64,000 nt of DNA from Ottelia alismoides (taxonomy: Eukaryota; Streptophyta; Magnoliopsida; Alismatales; Hydrocharitaceae). The notes under the pieces are model-generated. The model was not told the origin of the DNA. It ran no database searches and saw only the letters and a program-made list of their open reading frames with translations. Numbering within the stretch: position 1 is the stretch's first letter; each line of letters opens with the position of its first letter. Made by a program: the position numbers and the translations under genes. The stretch spans positions 496,001 to 560,000 of the forward strand of contig JAZKJV010000295.1 of the NCBI GenBank assembly GCA_037367405.1, given 5' to 3'. Below are positions 32,100 through 44,124 of the stretch, piece after piece.

Positions 32100-33640
32100 A
32101 TGTTTGAAATCAGTGGTTGCATAGACATCAAAATAAACAAGAATATCATGGTTATACATATCTAATTATTATGCAGGTTTCCTTTCAAGCAAATATACAG
32201 TCAAGTTTACATTGCAACCATCAATTGACTTTAAAATATCACAATTTTAATGCCAAAATCGACACTACAGCTGGGTATTTTTTAATATCATGGGAAAAAA
32301 GTCCTACAGTTAAAACCGGATTTTGCATAATGACTCAACCATCAATCTGAATTATATGTATTGACAAAATAATTCAAGTACAGACCGTCAACAATCTGAA
32401 TTCTAACTCAACGCAAGCAGTCAAGCTATAAGAACATCAATAAAATCAGAAGAAGCTTAAGAGGTCGCATAACATACAATTGTCCTCAACTTTTTCATTT
32501 ATCAATTATTTGTATATGCCTATATATAATTCTGGAATCATTAATCTTGAGAAAAGTACACTGGAATATAATTTTAGAGAAAACAACATAACAAAGTTAT
32601 CCACATTTTGGGGATTTGAGTTCGGGAGAGAGAGGGATTCGATAGAGGGTAAGAAGGAGGGATTTGATTATATATGTAGATTAAGCATCACGAGCCTTTC
32701 ACGACAGCTGTCACAGATCAGCTAAATCATAATATCTGTACCAAAGCTGCAAATACTATTAATCTTGATTAGCATGAAGAAGTCATGCGACCATATTCTT
32801 ATGCAAACGATACATTAATTAAATAGTTTTGAAGCATTCAATCTTGACTTGTTCGTTTGAGGACTTTTCTTATATTGAAAACTAAAGCATCTGACTATAG
32901 GCTTATCCGAGACCAATAGAAAAACTGATTTAGTTTGGGAAATAATCAGATAGTTGAATTATCAACAATATAAATCACATTGTCAGTCCAAAGCCTTATC
33001 CTTAAATAGAATGCAATCTGAGCTCATCTTATCCAGCAGTAAATCCAATCTTTACCTCACAGTCTTCTATAAAAAGAGTCCTCTTAGTAAAGAACAGAAT
33101 CCAAACATCACATATTATGAGATGTATAAAGCTTAGCTCATCTTATCTATTAGTAAAACCAATCTTTACCTCACAGTAAATCAATATTAATCTTGAGAAT
33201 CATTAATCTTGCACATTCACTTGAAATCAACATTTTTATTCAATCAAACAAGATAAAACATGTTGTAGCATTTAGCAAACTAATTTCATCATTTCGAAAT
33301 GATAACTCCAAGCACAAGAAGAATAATAAAGATATAGCTTGTGAAGAATAGGAAGAAGAGGTGATTTACCGTAATGGCTAGTGCTAATGAAGGAGAGGCA
33401 CTGTGCAGCTTGCTAGTGCCGAACTGGGGCGAGGGAGGGATTAAGGGGCGTGCTGGGGCAAGGAATGAATTTGGGGGCGAGATCGGCAGCCGTGCGAGAA
33501 AGATGCGATGTGGACGGAGTTGGAGGTGAGACTGGCAGCCGTGCAGGGGAGCCTCGACGGGGTGGGAGTTGGACCTTGAGTGTGAGACCGTACGGGGAGA
33601 TCGGGCCGGGCGGAACAAACTGGGAGCAACGTGTGTGGCG
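32100..33640. other. Unassigned, with a local duplication near 33010-33200
   Basis: No gene recognised. AGCTCATCTTATC plus CCAATCTTTACCTCACAGT occurs twice (33018-33064 and 33136-33177), a duplication with an offset of about 117 bp. The GC-rich part from 33400 gives overlapping open frames in several phases, none with a recognised domain. Confidence 0.35.
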
Positions 33641-33910
33641 TGCGGGGAGGGGATAGAAATGAAGGGTTTCGTTGGAGGGAGGGAATGAGGGTTTCACGGG
33701 AGGGATTTTAGGGAGGATATTGGTTTTGAAAAATTAGAAAAGGGGTAATTCGTAATGAGGGAGGGAGGGAAGATTTCATTGGAGGGATTTTTTTGGAGGG
33801 ATTTGGTTCTGAGAAATTAGAAATGGAGGGATCCAAAGGAGGGAGGGAAGGAGGAAGTCATTGGAGGGATTTTGGGGAGGGATTTGGATTTGGGAAATTA
33901 AAATGGGGGA
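33641..33910 (+). repeat. Purine-rich GGGAGGGATTT repeat tract
   Basis: Repeated GGAGGGA, GGAGGGATTTTGG and GAAATTAGAAA units, with G-runs dense enough for G-quadruplex potential on the plus strand. Degenerate tandem structure with units of roughly 70 bp. No coding potential. Confidence 0.55.
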
Positions 33911-34678
33911 TTTATAATATGTATTGAGTGGAGATTGTTGGGGCACAATATCTACTTTTTCCTATATTATTTATAGTATGTATGAAATAAAATAATTGTT
34001 AGAATATACAAAAATTTGTGTGGTGAAATAATTAGTTTTGTTCGATTGATTTAAATTATAAAGAGAGGACTTGAGTTATAAGGATTGAATAAAGACTCGA
34101 TCCAAATACGGATTGCGGATCCAATAAACATCGATTTCGAATACGGATACGATTGAATTTTTATGAAAGTTCATAATGATTTTTTAAAATGACATTGGAA
34201 TATAAATAAGTCCTATCATACAAAAGAGAGCGTCGAGGTGGCCTATCATACAAATGATAACGCAGGGTTGTGGCATAGATTATATTAAGTAATTATATAT
34301 AAAACAATATTAAATATTGTATTCAGATATTCAGAATCGGATCCAGATATTCAAGGCATTACCGTATCGGTCGTATTCAAAAAAAAAGTTATAACACATA
34401 TCCATATTCGATCTGTATTCGATTAATATCCGGATATGGATATCGGTATCTGAAAATTTTTCAACTACATTAAGCATATATTCAGATATGTTCGTCTCCA
34501 AGAAGATTTGCAATGGCTCCCGACAACACAAATCACAAATTCTCAGTATATTACTTAAAATTTCTTTTTTATTTTTAGAATCATATATATAATGGCCGTT
34601 GCATTTCTAACAATGATAGAATCGAAGTACGATATTTTATTACCTGCAAAAATAATGGTGGATTGAATTTTCCTTATG
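33911..34678. other. Unassigned AT-rich sequence
   Basis: Contains dispersed GGATATGGATATCGG and ATCCGTATTCG-type motifs (34080-34460) in both orientations, suggestive of an old repeat, but no gene or clear termini. Confidence 0.3.
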
Positions 34679-34917
34679 CATACTAGGTTTGGCCACGATA
34701 AAAGTTTCATGGACTCCAATTATTAGTCATGGTAATAATACCGTGGTCAAAAACTATTGGCCACGTTAATAGTACTGTTGCCAAATATGTTTGACCACGG
34801 TAATTATCGTTGCAACTAACTTTAAGTTACGATAATTTAACGTGGCAAATAATTTTTGACCACAATAATATTTATCGTGGCTTGATCGCGTGGCTAATAC
34901 AATATTTTTTACTAGTG
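34679..34917. mobile_element. Short non-autonomous relative of the CACTA element
   Basis: The right end is TTTTTTACTAGTG (34905-34917), two mismatches from the 13-bp CACTA terminus. The left end is decayed (CATACTAGG at 34679). The 239 bp are packed with the same sub-terminal decamer as the complete element (GGCCACGATAA, TACCGTGGTC, TGGCCACGTTAA, GACCACGGTAA, TATCGTGGC). It has no coding capacity. It is therefore likely a MITE-like deletion derivative of that family, 2.6 kb away. Confidence 0.65.
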
Positions 34918-36090
34918 TTATCAAGGGCTTCTGATTGTTGAGGGAGAGAAAGAGAGGAGTGGGGGATAAAGAAGTGGTAGTGGAAAGGAGTGGATCCTCT
35001 TATATAGTCTATTCTATACCAGAGGTACAACGGTCCCTTTTTTTACAAAATCGATTCCAAAAATCGAACCACACATAAGATTGAATATATGATTAATGTT
35101 AATTTCGCTCAAATCCAATGTTATAGCTATTTCATCTTAACTGTCAACAAAAATGTCAACGTTTAAGAACTTAAACCCATTAGAAAAGATCTGATTATTC
35201 CGCAAAAAGTTTTAAAACTGCTTCCAACAAATATTCACCTCCCTCTGGTGTCGTGATCCCCGAACTCACAAGACGTACATCGTTCAGATTTGCACGTGTG
35301 GTTATCGATTGCTGAAATGGAGTGAGATGGATCGAAAAAACCTCATGCAAGGCGAGCAGTGGCGTCGACACCATGATCACCAATGTCTTCTAGTGCAATT
35401 AAAGGCTCTGTCTCGACATGCACAGATCATATAAGTTCATGTGAGGTGTTAGGGGTGATCAGTGAGCTCACTACCGCAGTAGGAGGTGAATACACTCCTC
35501 GATGCCCAGGACTTGAGGGATGCAAGCAACACCACATCCCCAATGAGCAAGGAGAGGAAGAATTAGAAGAAGTAGAAGGGTGTGATGGATCTTTCCACCA
35601 ATCCAGTGCTTAACGTTCAGATTCTTTATCCGTCAAGGTATCGCGTCGAATGAGATCATCTACTACGATGAGCGAGGATCCATGTCACTGCAATCTATAG
35701 TATAGAGGAGTGATATATCGACGAGAAAGTTCGATACTCCTGCTCTTGTGTTCTTCTCCCTTAGCACAAAAAGAGCAACATCAGAGAATGCTCCAACCTC
35801 CAGCACTTGTGGTAGGTGCGGCCGACAATGAGAAGTGTTCTCGCTTGCGTTCCTCTTCCGTAAGATGCCAGTGCTAAGAGCGGAAAACTACCCCCATGGT
35901 ATGAGGATCGGATGGCACCTAGGACTGTAGTTGATAACTTGTAGTTGATAAGTCAAAGCTGATGATGGAGCTCCTCGTTCTGGGATATCTTCAGGCAGAA
36001 TCAATGCAGGGAATGGTATGTTTCTAAATATCCAAAACTTAAAGCTTAATGTTCTCTTTTATTATTTTTATCAAAATCAATGACAAGATT
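34918..36090. other. Unassigned sequence
   Basis: About 1.2 kb between the CACTA derivative and the MULE-like inverted repeat. Several frames of 60-76 codons carry no recognised domain. It could be the interior of a MULE whose right end is at 36219. Confidence 0.3.
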
Positions 36091-36400
36091 GAATTAAAGT
36101 TAACATAGGGTTTTGTCATGTAGTGGTTACCAACTATTCATAGTTCTCCATGTAATTCATGATTATAGAAGGTTATGAGCATAATAATAAAGTAAATATG
36201 ATTATGGGTATAAAATCCCTTAAAAGGTAAAATAAACGAAAATCAAACAACAATTACAAGATTTTTTTGGGATTTTTATACTCATAATTCTTAATAATAT
36301 CATATTTACAACATGACTATGAATAATAACGAATTACACGGAGAACCCTCAATATTACTTAATTCTTACATAACATAACCCTGCATTAACTTCTATCCGT
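36091..36400. repeat. Head-to-head pair of MULE-like termini
   Basis: The left arm (36091-36219) and right arm (36269-36400) are inverted copies. Read toward the interior, each begins GGGATTTT(T)ATAC.CATAAT and continues to GAATTACA then GGAGAAC and ACATRACAWAACCCT. The same layout, with about 90-bp similarity, forms the terminal inverted repeats of the MULE at 37530-42462 (GAATTACATGAGAAACCCT). The outer ends face each other across about 50 bp, so this is two abutting MULE ends or a foldback, not a simple element. Confidence 0.55.
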
Positions 36401-36574
36401 TGTCACTTACTTTGATGGAAAAATTGAAATGTTGACAATTTTACTTAAAGTATACCGCATTTATAAAGGATGCCATTGGTGTGAATTTCCATCGATGAGG
36501 GGGAGTCGGTAATGGCGGTGATGGAGGGCTGAGAAATAAGAGCACACGACGAAGAACATAGACGGAGCCGGTCA

Positions 36575-37455
36575 GTTTCGTGTGCCCTGATTGAACATGC
36601 CAGATCTTAACCATAGAGTTCATGCCCGCTGACTGAAGTAGATGCCCATACTTGGGTTAGAACCGGATGGCTGACTCCTTTCATGTGCCCACTCCAAGTG
36701 CACATGAGCTGCTTTAGATTGTAACAGTGGTCGATAGTCACCTTGGCCTCCTTAGGTGGTACGATCCACGAGCTCTCGTGGTAATCCTTCTGGAATGCGC
36801 TTTTATTTGTGTGCTCAACATGTTCCAGCCCATCCACGCCATGTTTCTTGGCGGCATTCTTCGCAACATGCTCCTCCACGTACTTCTTCTACTCCTCGGT
36901 AATCTCCATTTGAGTACCCTCTCTCTTGCCAGACCATGGGCTCTCTTTATTATTGAGGATCCACTCGTCCGTGGAAGGATTATCGAGCATGTCTTCCTTG
37001 TCGTTCTTGTCATCTCCCTTGAGGGAAATCCGCCTGCACTTATGCTCTTGTTGAGGGATGTTGTAGATGGAGCAACCACTATTGCGGGACAGGGTGTCGA
37101 GATTTCCCACAAGAGGATGGATCACCGGAGGGGTCTTGGGCCAAACTTGTGAAAGTTCTTGTACTGATCGTCACATCGGAGTCTCTGGATGGAGACGTCC
37201 TTGACGAAGCTGAGCTTGTGGCTACGGAGGCCCTGGACGACAGCGTACTTGGTGTAGGAACGAAGCTGAGCTTGTGGCTAGGAGGCCCTGGACGACAGCG
37301 TACTTGGTGTAGGAGTGGGAGGGGTTGTAGGGGGTAGCCCAAAGCTGGTCAAAGGTGGGGTCGAATGGGACGATGTGGAAGGAGGGGTCGATAGGGGGCA
37401 TGGGAGAGAGAGTGTGTCAGGGTGAGGGCAGTTTCATCCACGACAAGGTAGACGA
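36575..37455 (-). pseudogene. PRP17 (CDC40) splicing-factor gene fragment
   Basis: Minus-strand translation gives, in order and with frame changes: VDETALTL; PPIDPSFHIVPFDPTFDQLW; YTKYAVVQGL and [65 protein letters not shown]; then [11 protein letters not shown] followed by [16 protein letters not shown], and finally [20 protein letters not shown]. These match the N-terminal region and first WD40 repeat of plant PRP17/CDC40, a spliceosomal step-two factor. Frameshifts, stops and a tandem duplication of about 57 bp (37205-37315) show it is dead. No intron is visible in this stretch. It lies between MULE-like termini, which suggests capture, but a processed pseudogene is also possible. The rest of the WD40 domain is absent. 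Confidence 0.8.
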
Positions 37456-38047
37456 CTTGAAGGGGAGAAGAGGGAGGTGGAGAAGGGGAACTTTTGGAGG
37501 AAGGGATGGGGGTTTTGGTGATTAAAAAAGGATATTTACACTCATAACCTTGAGTAGTTTCATAATTACATCCATAATCACGTGTAATCACGAATTACAT
37601 GAGAAACCCTATGTAATGGGTGTCAGTCGCATCTGTAAACCTCCATAATGTGAAGCGTTAGTGCCTAACTAGGGTTGGGTTACCATCTACCACGCCCCAG
37701 TTAAGATCCCAATCGAGGTAGATCGAGTGGGTAGAAGTCAATCCCACCCTTCGTGTGGCACGTGGGCGATCGTGACGACACCGCATGTCAAATAATGAAT
37801 AGTATATGAACAGTGTAGGGTTTACCCATCCTACCGTTGATTGTGTCATCCCATTCCCTCCCATCTTTGACTATCCATTGTCCTTTCCAAGTCGACGAAG
37901 AAGAAGCCTCGCCACCACCATCTTTCCTCCGTACCGCATCACCAAGCATCATCGAGGAGGAGCTAAAAGCGAAGGTATCATTCATCCAAGTTGATTTTCT
38001 TCTCTAAACCTCTTTTTAAGGTCAAAGTGACCATTTGGTAACGGTGA

Positions 38048-40840
38048 ATGCATGTACCTTTTAGGATAGGATGGTTTGAAGGGCTTGAAGGAATCCTCAG
38101 CATCTGCGTCCGATATGGGGGCTACTTCAAGAAGGTAAGAGGACGTGGTGGCGATTGGTATTTGTTGGGAAAGCATGTCATTATAGGGATGAACCCAAAC
38201 TACACTTGTTGGTTCGACAACATCAATGACATTGCAGAAGTCGTCCCATGGCAAGCGAAGAATTCCTTGTGTTTGAGGTACAAAGTTCCAAATTCTAATC
38301 TGACAGGTACGAAAAGTTTATATCTTCCATATGCCCTAATCACATATTAATAATCAATATTTTGTTGCTTTGCCAAGTATGCGAGGTTGTCGGACGAGAA
38401 ACATATGATGAAGATGTTTCACTTGCATCAAGGGATACCTATTGAGTTGGTTATCGAGTTTGACAATGATTTTTGTAGAAGCAATTGTTGTTATGGAAGA
38501 GAATGTAGACGTGAACCATGATCCAAAGAATGCAGATGGGTCAAGACCCAACTACAACTTTAAGGGAGGATGACATACATGAGGTTGTGGAGACACTGGA
38601 AGCCTTGTAGGTGGGGTATGACACTATTGAGTCACTTGATTCTCTCGTTATCCGTGATATACTTGAAACTGAAGAACCAATGGACTTTGCATCGGAGGTT
38701 GCTCCAATCAGACCTTATTCTGCATCTCAGGTAATTGATATCGAGGATGAATTGTTAAATGGAAATTGACATGGAAAATGTCACTGTGAACACGGAGGTT
38801 GATCCCTTATATAAAGATATAGACAAGGCAGATGGTGAAGAATCCAGGAGTTATGTGAGTCCTATCCAAATGGAGGCATCAATAGTGTCTTCTCATCAAT
38901 CACGTCAATTGTGTGTACTTAGATCACAGAGGGTGTTGCGGTCCCATTCCCGATTGGTCAACATTAGCGATTCAGATGACTATGAGATTGTTGGTGATAA
39001 CACAACTGAAAGTGAATACGATGATGAACTCGGTGGTCTTCAGTCCAAGAATAACTACCATTATCTATTTGATTAAGAGTTAAAGGATGCTGATGACTTC
39101 AAAGGTATGAGGTTTGGCAGTGATCGTGACATTCCCAACTTATTAGTTGGAGCAGAGTTCAATGGACACGATGAAGTCAAGTTTGCATTGTGCATATATG
39201 GACTGAAACATTAATTCGATGTTAGATATAGCAAAAGTGAGGCAGTAAGATTCATAGTTTTATACACAGGAGAGGAGTGCAAATGGAGAATCCACACATC
39301 TAGAATTCAAGACAGTTTGCGATTTTGAGTTAGAACTCTGGAAGGAGAGCACAACTATTCCTTGGTTATAGGGGTTGTAACTCAATGACTTCACAAGAAT
39401 GTATTTTGAAGCACATTGAAGGTTAGATCAAGGATAATCTAGATATAATTGTTAATGCCATTTCCCAATGGATATCCGAGCAATTCCAAACCCACAAACC
39501 CACGTCATAAATGAGGTTTTATAGGGGTTGAGAATTTCTCTAGACAAGATCTATGGCAATGTAGAGGTCATATGAAAACTTCCATCTCTTATTTACAAAT
39601 TGAAGAGTCAGAACCCTTCTAGTGTGACTCATTAAGAAAATGAGAAGGATGACCCATTCCTGCATGTATTTGTATCTCTAAAAGCACAAAGACAGGGATT
39701 TATCGAAGGATGCAGACCTTTCATCGATCTTGGTGACTGCCACTTGAAAGAGAAGTACTTAGGGACACTACTATCAACTACAACATTGGATGGGTGCAAT
39801 TCATTGTTACTAGTTGCATTCGTAGTTGTCGAAAGTGAAATCAATGTAACATGGTATTGGTTTATGTCACATTTGAATAATGATATTGAGTTTAGCAATG
39901 GTGTAGGATTGGCATTTATATATGATGCGCAAAAGGGGATAGAATTGCCAATAAAGACAATCTTCCCACAAGCCAAGCATAGAACATGCATGTTTCATCT
40001 ATACAAGAACTTCAAGAAGAAGATCCCCAACTAGGAATTAGAGATAATGGATTGGTCTATGTCAAGGGCATTAGATGCTAAGCACTATAAGCATTGGATA
40101 TCTGAGATTCATAAACTTAACATGGTTGCATATGAATACCTAGCTAATGTGAAGGAGAAGTGGAGCCACCATCAGTTCAGAGAAGAAGTGAAGTGTCGCT
40201 ATCTGACTAATAGTCAGAGTAAGTCCTTCAATGCATGGATGTCATGGACAAGAAACATTTTTATATGTGAGCTTATTATTGGATAAGGCAGAAATTGATG
40301 ACCACAATGGAAGAAAGACTTTAAAAGTCATGGTCTAGGAAAGAAAACAGGGTACCATCTGCCTTGTCCTACATTAGAGGCATCACGAGAGAGATGAAAA
40401 GTTTCATTGTTAGGAGAGCTGATGATAGCCACATGGAAGTGGAATCTCCTTTGTCGAGATATGTATTGGACCTTAGGGCTCGTGAATGCTCTTGTAGAAG
40501 ATGACAAATTTGTGGCTTTCCATGCACACATGCCACAACAACATTAGCCAGCATTAGAGGATTGAGGTGGGAGAATTATGTGGACGACTTATACAGAGTG
40601 GTTCCTTAAAGGAAAGCGTACTCCACTGAATGCATATCCCCAATGCCTGACAAGGTCAAGTGGCTGCAGGTAAATTTGCCATTAAAGGTGAAACCACCTT
40701 GTACAATAAGACCTCTAGGAAGACCGCAAAAGAACCACATTGAACCGAGGAATGAGAGTAATACTAAGCATAAATGTAGTAGATTCAGGCATACTTCTTT
40801 GGAATTAGGGAGTGCCATAGCCCCAAGGTCTAATATATAA
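38048..40840 (+). pseudogene. MuDR-family (MURA) transposase, broken
   Basis: The N-terminal part (38048-38300: YGGYFKKVRGRGGDWYLLG) resembles the PB1-like domain of plant MULE transposases. An acidic linker (38759-39075) precedes the MuDR DNA-binding region (39120-39400, LVGAEFNGHDEVKFAL and EECKWRIHTSR). The MULE catalytic domain follows at about 39690-40035 (FIEGCRPFIDLGDCHLK; VVESEINVTWYWF; AFIYDAQKGIELPI; PQAKHRTCMFHLYKNFKKK). A SWIM zinc finger is at about 40468-40545 (ARECSCRR..QICGFPCTHA), then a C-terminal basic segment (KPPCTIRPLGRPQKN). Multiple in-frame stops and frame changes make it non-functional. Confidence 0.8.
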
Positions 40841-40859
40841 CAGGGAAAGATGGCAGAAC

Positions 40860-42372
40860 CTCCACGCAAATGAAGAAGGTCCAAATCGAACCCATACTTG
40901 CAAGGAGCCAATCAATGCCCCAATAGGGACAAATCGAGGAATATCGACAGACCCCTCAACGCAAGCTTCTTCTAGCGTGCAAGATTTAATGGCCAACTAA
41001 AGGTATTCATTAAGGACTATGCAAATTGTGTTGATTATTTACTTACCATTAATGCAACCTAATCTCTTCCCTTTTTAGTGGAATTGGGATTAGGTTAGGG
41101 ACTTCTTCGACAAGGGTGAAGGAGTAGGAAGCTCAATAGCACGAGGGCATGGATGGAAGAGAACACAGAATGTGGAGGCCTTCACAGATGGACCCTCATG
41201 CACAATGAATCAAGCATATGTACAGTTCTTCTAACATATTCTTAGGAACGTTGTATATTTTGAATGGTTTATCCTTGTAGGAAAAGTGTAGAAACGTGCA
41301 GTTGGGCTGGATGATTTTTGATGGCCTTTTGAGTTGTGGCCTGCAATTCGAACACTTGGAAATGTGCCATTTTGTTCAGTGACTTTTTGTATACGTATGT
41401 ATGAAGAATACTTGCAATTTGTCACTTTTGTTTATAGTTTTGCGATATTGCTGAAGGCTCAAGGTCATCATGATGATGTAATTTTTGGCTTACAATTATA
41501 TGAACGATACTAAATGGTTTACTGCATGTTGGTTTTTTATCTGTACATGAATAATGATTTATCTGACATAAATGTTTACATATAGGTTTCCTGTGATTAC
41601 ATGTATGTTTAACACAAGTTTGATGTTGCTTTTTATTGTTGAATGAGGATCCACGATGCTTCTAATATACATTTCTTGATGCCTTTTGGAAACATGGTGA
41701 TTTTTCGGACATCAGAGTGTTAGCAATGTGCATTAACATACCCAGGTATGAGTGTACAACATGTATTTCATTTCAAACTCATGTGTACCAATACCGTGGC
41801 AATTACAATCAAACAAAGTAAAATTGCTTTCAGCCATAACACTATTTATCTCAAGTTAGACAATACATCTCTAACATTCCCATTCGTATCTTAATGTTTC
41901 TTGTACAAATGGTTCTACCTTAATCATCCTCAGATTCTTTAATTTCCCTTTTCTCGATGCACGATGAGATGATGGTTGATCCATCCACTGAAATAAATTG
42001 CACGTTTTAAAGTGGCATGTGAAGAGCCTTGCTCCTTTGCTCCATGGCTTACTAGAGGTCTTGATAGTGGCCTCTATACTGCAATGGCAATGCACACTGG
42101 ATGAGGATTCAAAGGACCTTGACTGCATTTTTTGTAAAAAAATCGTGGTATGAGCTCCGTAAAAGATGCCACATCCATGGTGCTTCTTCCCCTAAAGTTA
42201 TATAGGAATCCAAGGAAAGAGAGGAGCACCAACGATCAAATTTCTAGTTGTTTAAAGGGTACATGCAATGTCTTTGCCCCACCACCAAATATGGGGGCAT
42301 TTTCATCCAACTAAACTTTCGTATACAATAACTCGTGTCACCTAACATCTGGTCATCTTGTGTAAGAGTTAA
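40860..42372. other. 3' non-coding part of the MULE
   Basis: No domain recognised between the transposase end and the right terminal repeat. Confidence 0.4.
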
Positions 42373-42569
42373 CCATTACTCAGGGTTTCTCACTTAATTT
42401 ATGATTACATAGGATTTTGAATGTATTTGTGAAATTACTTGGAGTTATGGGTGTAAATATCCATAATAATAAAAATAAATACAAAAACCCAAAGGGGGTC
42501 TAATGCAAAATGGCCAGGCGCCTCATGTAGGGAGACATGTAAGGTAACCTGGTAGAGTATACATATGTG

Positions 42570-43560
42570 TGATGAATCTTGTATTCATCATGCTAAAAGT
42601 CATTAATTAAATCCCTGGCTTCATCAATCCAATAAAAATCACCATTAATTCTTTATTTTTATCTTGTAATATATTGTGTATAATTAACCTTGAATTAATT
42701 GTACTTAATTTCCTTTATTTTATTTGTATTTATGTTCTCATCAAAACCCCTAAAAGTTAGGTAGAGTAATTGTCCATAATATCACTAACCCTTAAAAAGA
42801 ATAAAAATACAAAAACAACTCAAATAAAAAAGTCGGTATTTTTATCCCCCTTAAAAATACCCCCAAAAATACTTTTTGTATAAATGACCTCTTTTAACTT
42901 TTTGTCCAACATAAAACTTATAGATATCATCAAGACGAACAACTTTCATGTTTTGACTTTTTCCTAATTTTGCCTCTAACTATTTCTTTTGTAATTTTCT
43001 TTGTATTTACATTTCCTAATTTTCTGATTGGGCCACGTGGCACCTTCTGAGAAGCCACGTGGCCCGTGCCTCCTTCCGCCACCCGGCGCTCCTCTGGACC
43101 ATCGGATCCCCTTCATCCTGCCTCCATCTCGACCTTCCATCCATCGCTCGCTCCCAGCCATAGGATCTGATCTCAGATCAGATCCTAGCCACTCTTCTCC
43201 GCATGTCTCTCAACCACACGATTCTCTCCATCATCCAACGGTGCCCTGCGCTCCACGTCACCGGATCAATCACCATCGTAGGATAAACCCTTAGGCCCCA
43301 TCCTAACCATCCAACTGCATCCCAATCCCTGTCGTCGGATCAGATCTGATGATCTGATCTCATCCCTCTACCCTCTTGCCCATCCCAGCCATTAGATTCC
43401 ATGATCCAACGGCCACCGAGCCGTCTCCTACCTCCGAGCCCGGCTGTTACCCTCTCCGTTGCACCACCCCCTTCCTATTTTGGAAGGCGCCACATTCACC
43501 CCCTCGTTCCATAATGTCACCTCCATGAAGCCCTACCCTCCATCATCGTAACTATAAATA
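42570..43560 (+). mobile_element. Truncated plus-strand LTR of the long-LTR gypsy type
   Basis: It begins TGATGAATC with the terminal palindrome GATGAATCTTGTATTCATC (42571-42589) seen at the start of other long LTRs here, but in the opposite orientation to all of them. An AT-rich stretch leads into a C-rich GC-rich part (43025-43560, starting GGCCACGTGGCACC), the sense-strand composition of these LTRs. The similarity changes at about 43560 to a minus-oriented LTR. The short palindrome GGATCTGATCTCAGATCAGA (43162 onward) lies in the GC-rich part. Confidence 0.5.
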
Positions 43561-44124
43561 AAATAAAGGCAAGGTGCAATTACAAATATTAAAAAAATAT
43601 ATAAAATACAGAGGAATTTTTATATACTAAAAAGTAAATACAAAAGTGTAGGGGTATAATGCATAAAATTACCCCACGTGGCGTGAACGGACGCCGATGA
43701 ACACTCCACGTGGCGCTACTTATGCACCAACGGTTGTGATTGGTGCGTACCCCTTCGTGAATGAGTTGTGGAGATTAGATCACTTGAAGTGATTGACGGC
43801 TCAAGATGCACATTGATTCGCCTGGATCGGATGGATCTGATTACACCTAGACCAGTTGCATCATCGGGTAGTTGTGACGTGTCTAGGAATAACATGTGAA
43901 GAATTCTGCTACATGCTTCTTCGATTTGCTCTATCTTGCTCCTCAGATCTCCTCCTTCACTGTTGCGATGGGGGAAACACTCTTGTGGGTTTTCCGTAGA
44001 TACAGATGCCTTCAAAATGATATGCAAATGATATGAGCCCCATTAATAATGCATTCGTTGTTACCAGGAGGATATTTCTTGATGTAAATACCACTCATAT
44101 GGGGTCTTCCAGAAGAGTAACCTA

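Larger units (their letters stand above)
37530..42462 (+). mobile_element. Mutator-like element (MULE), about 4.9 kb, decayed
   Basis: Terminal inverted repeats of about 90 bp lie at 37530-37620 and 42373-42462. Both read GGATATTTACAC.CATAAC and end TGAGAAACCCT..GTAATGG, with about four in five positions matching by eye. Similarity may extend outward to GGGTTTT (37508) and AAAACCC (42490). Inside is a plus-strand MuDR-type transposase pseudogene. I could not find a convincing 9-bp target duplication. The element abuts the PRP17 fragment on its left. Confidence 0.75.

Noticed and set aside
33289..33697. Several overlapping frames in a GC-rich stretch
   Set aside because: Open in both strands and multiple phases, Pro/Ser/Arg-rich, no domain; explained by GC content.
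36269..37620. Simple Pack-MULE carrying the PRP17 fragment between 36269 and 37620
   Set aside because: The terminus at 37530 is in left-end orientation, so the two ends do not form a proper inverted pair; capture is possible but not in this simple form.
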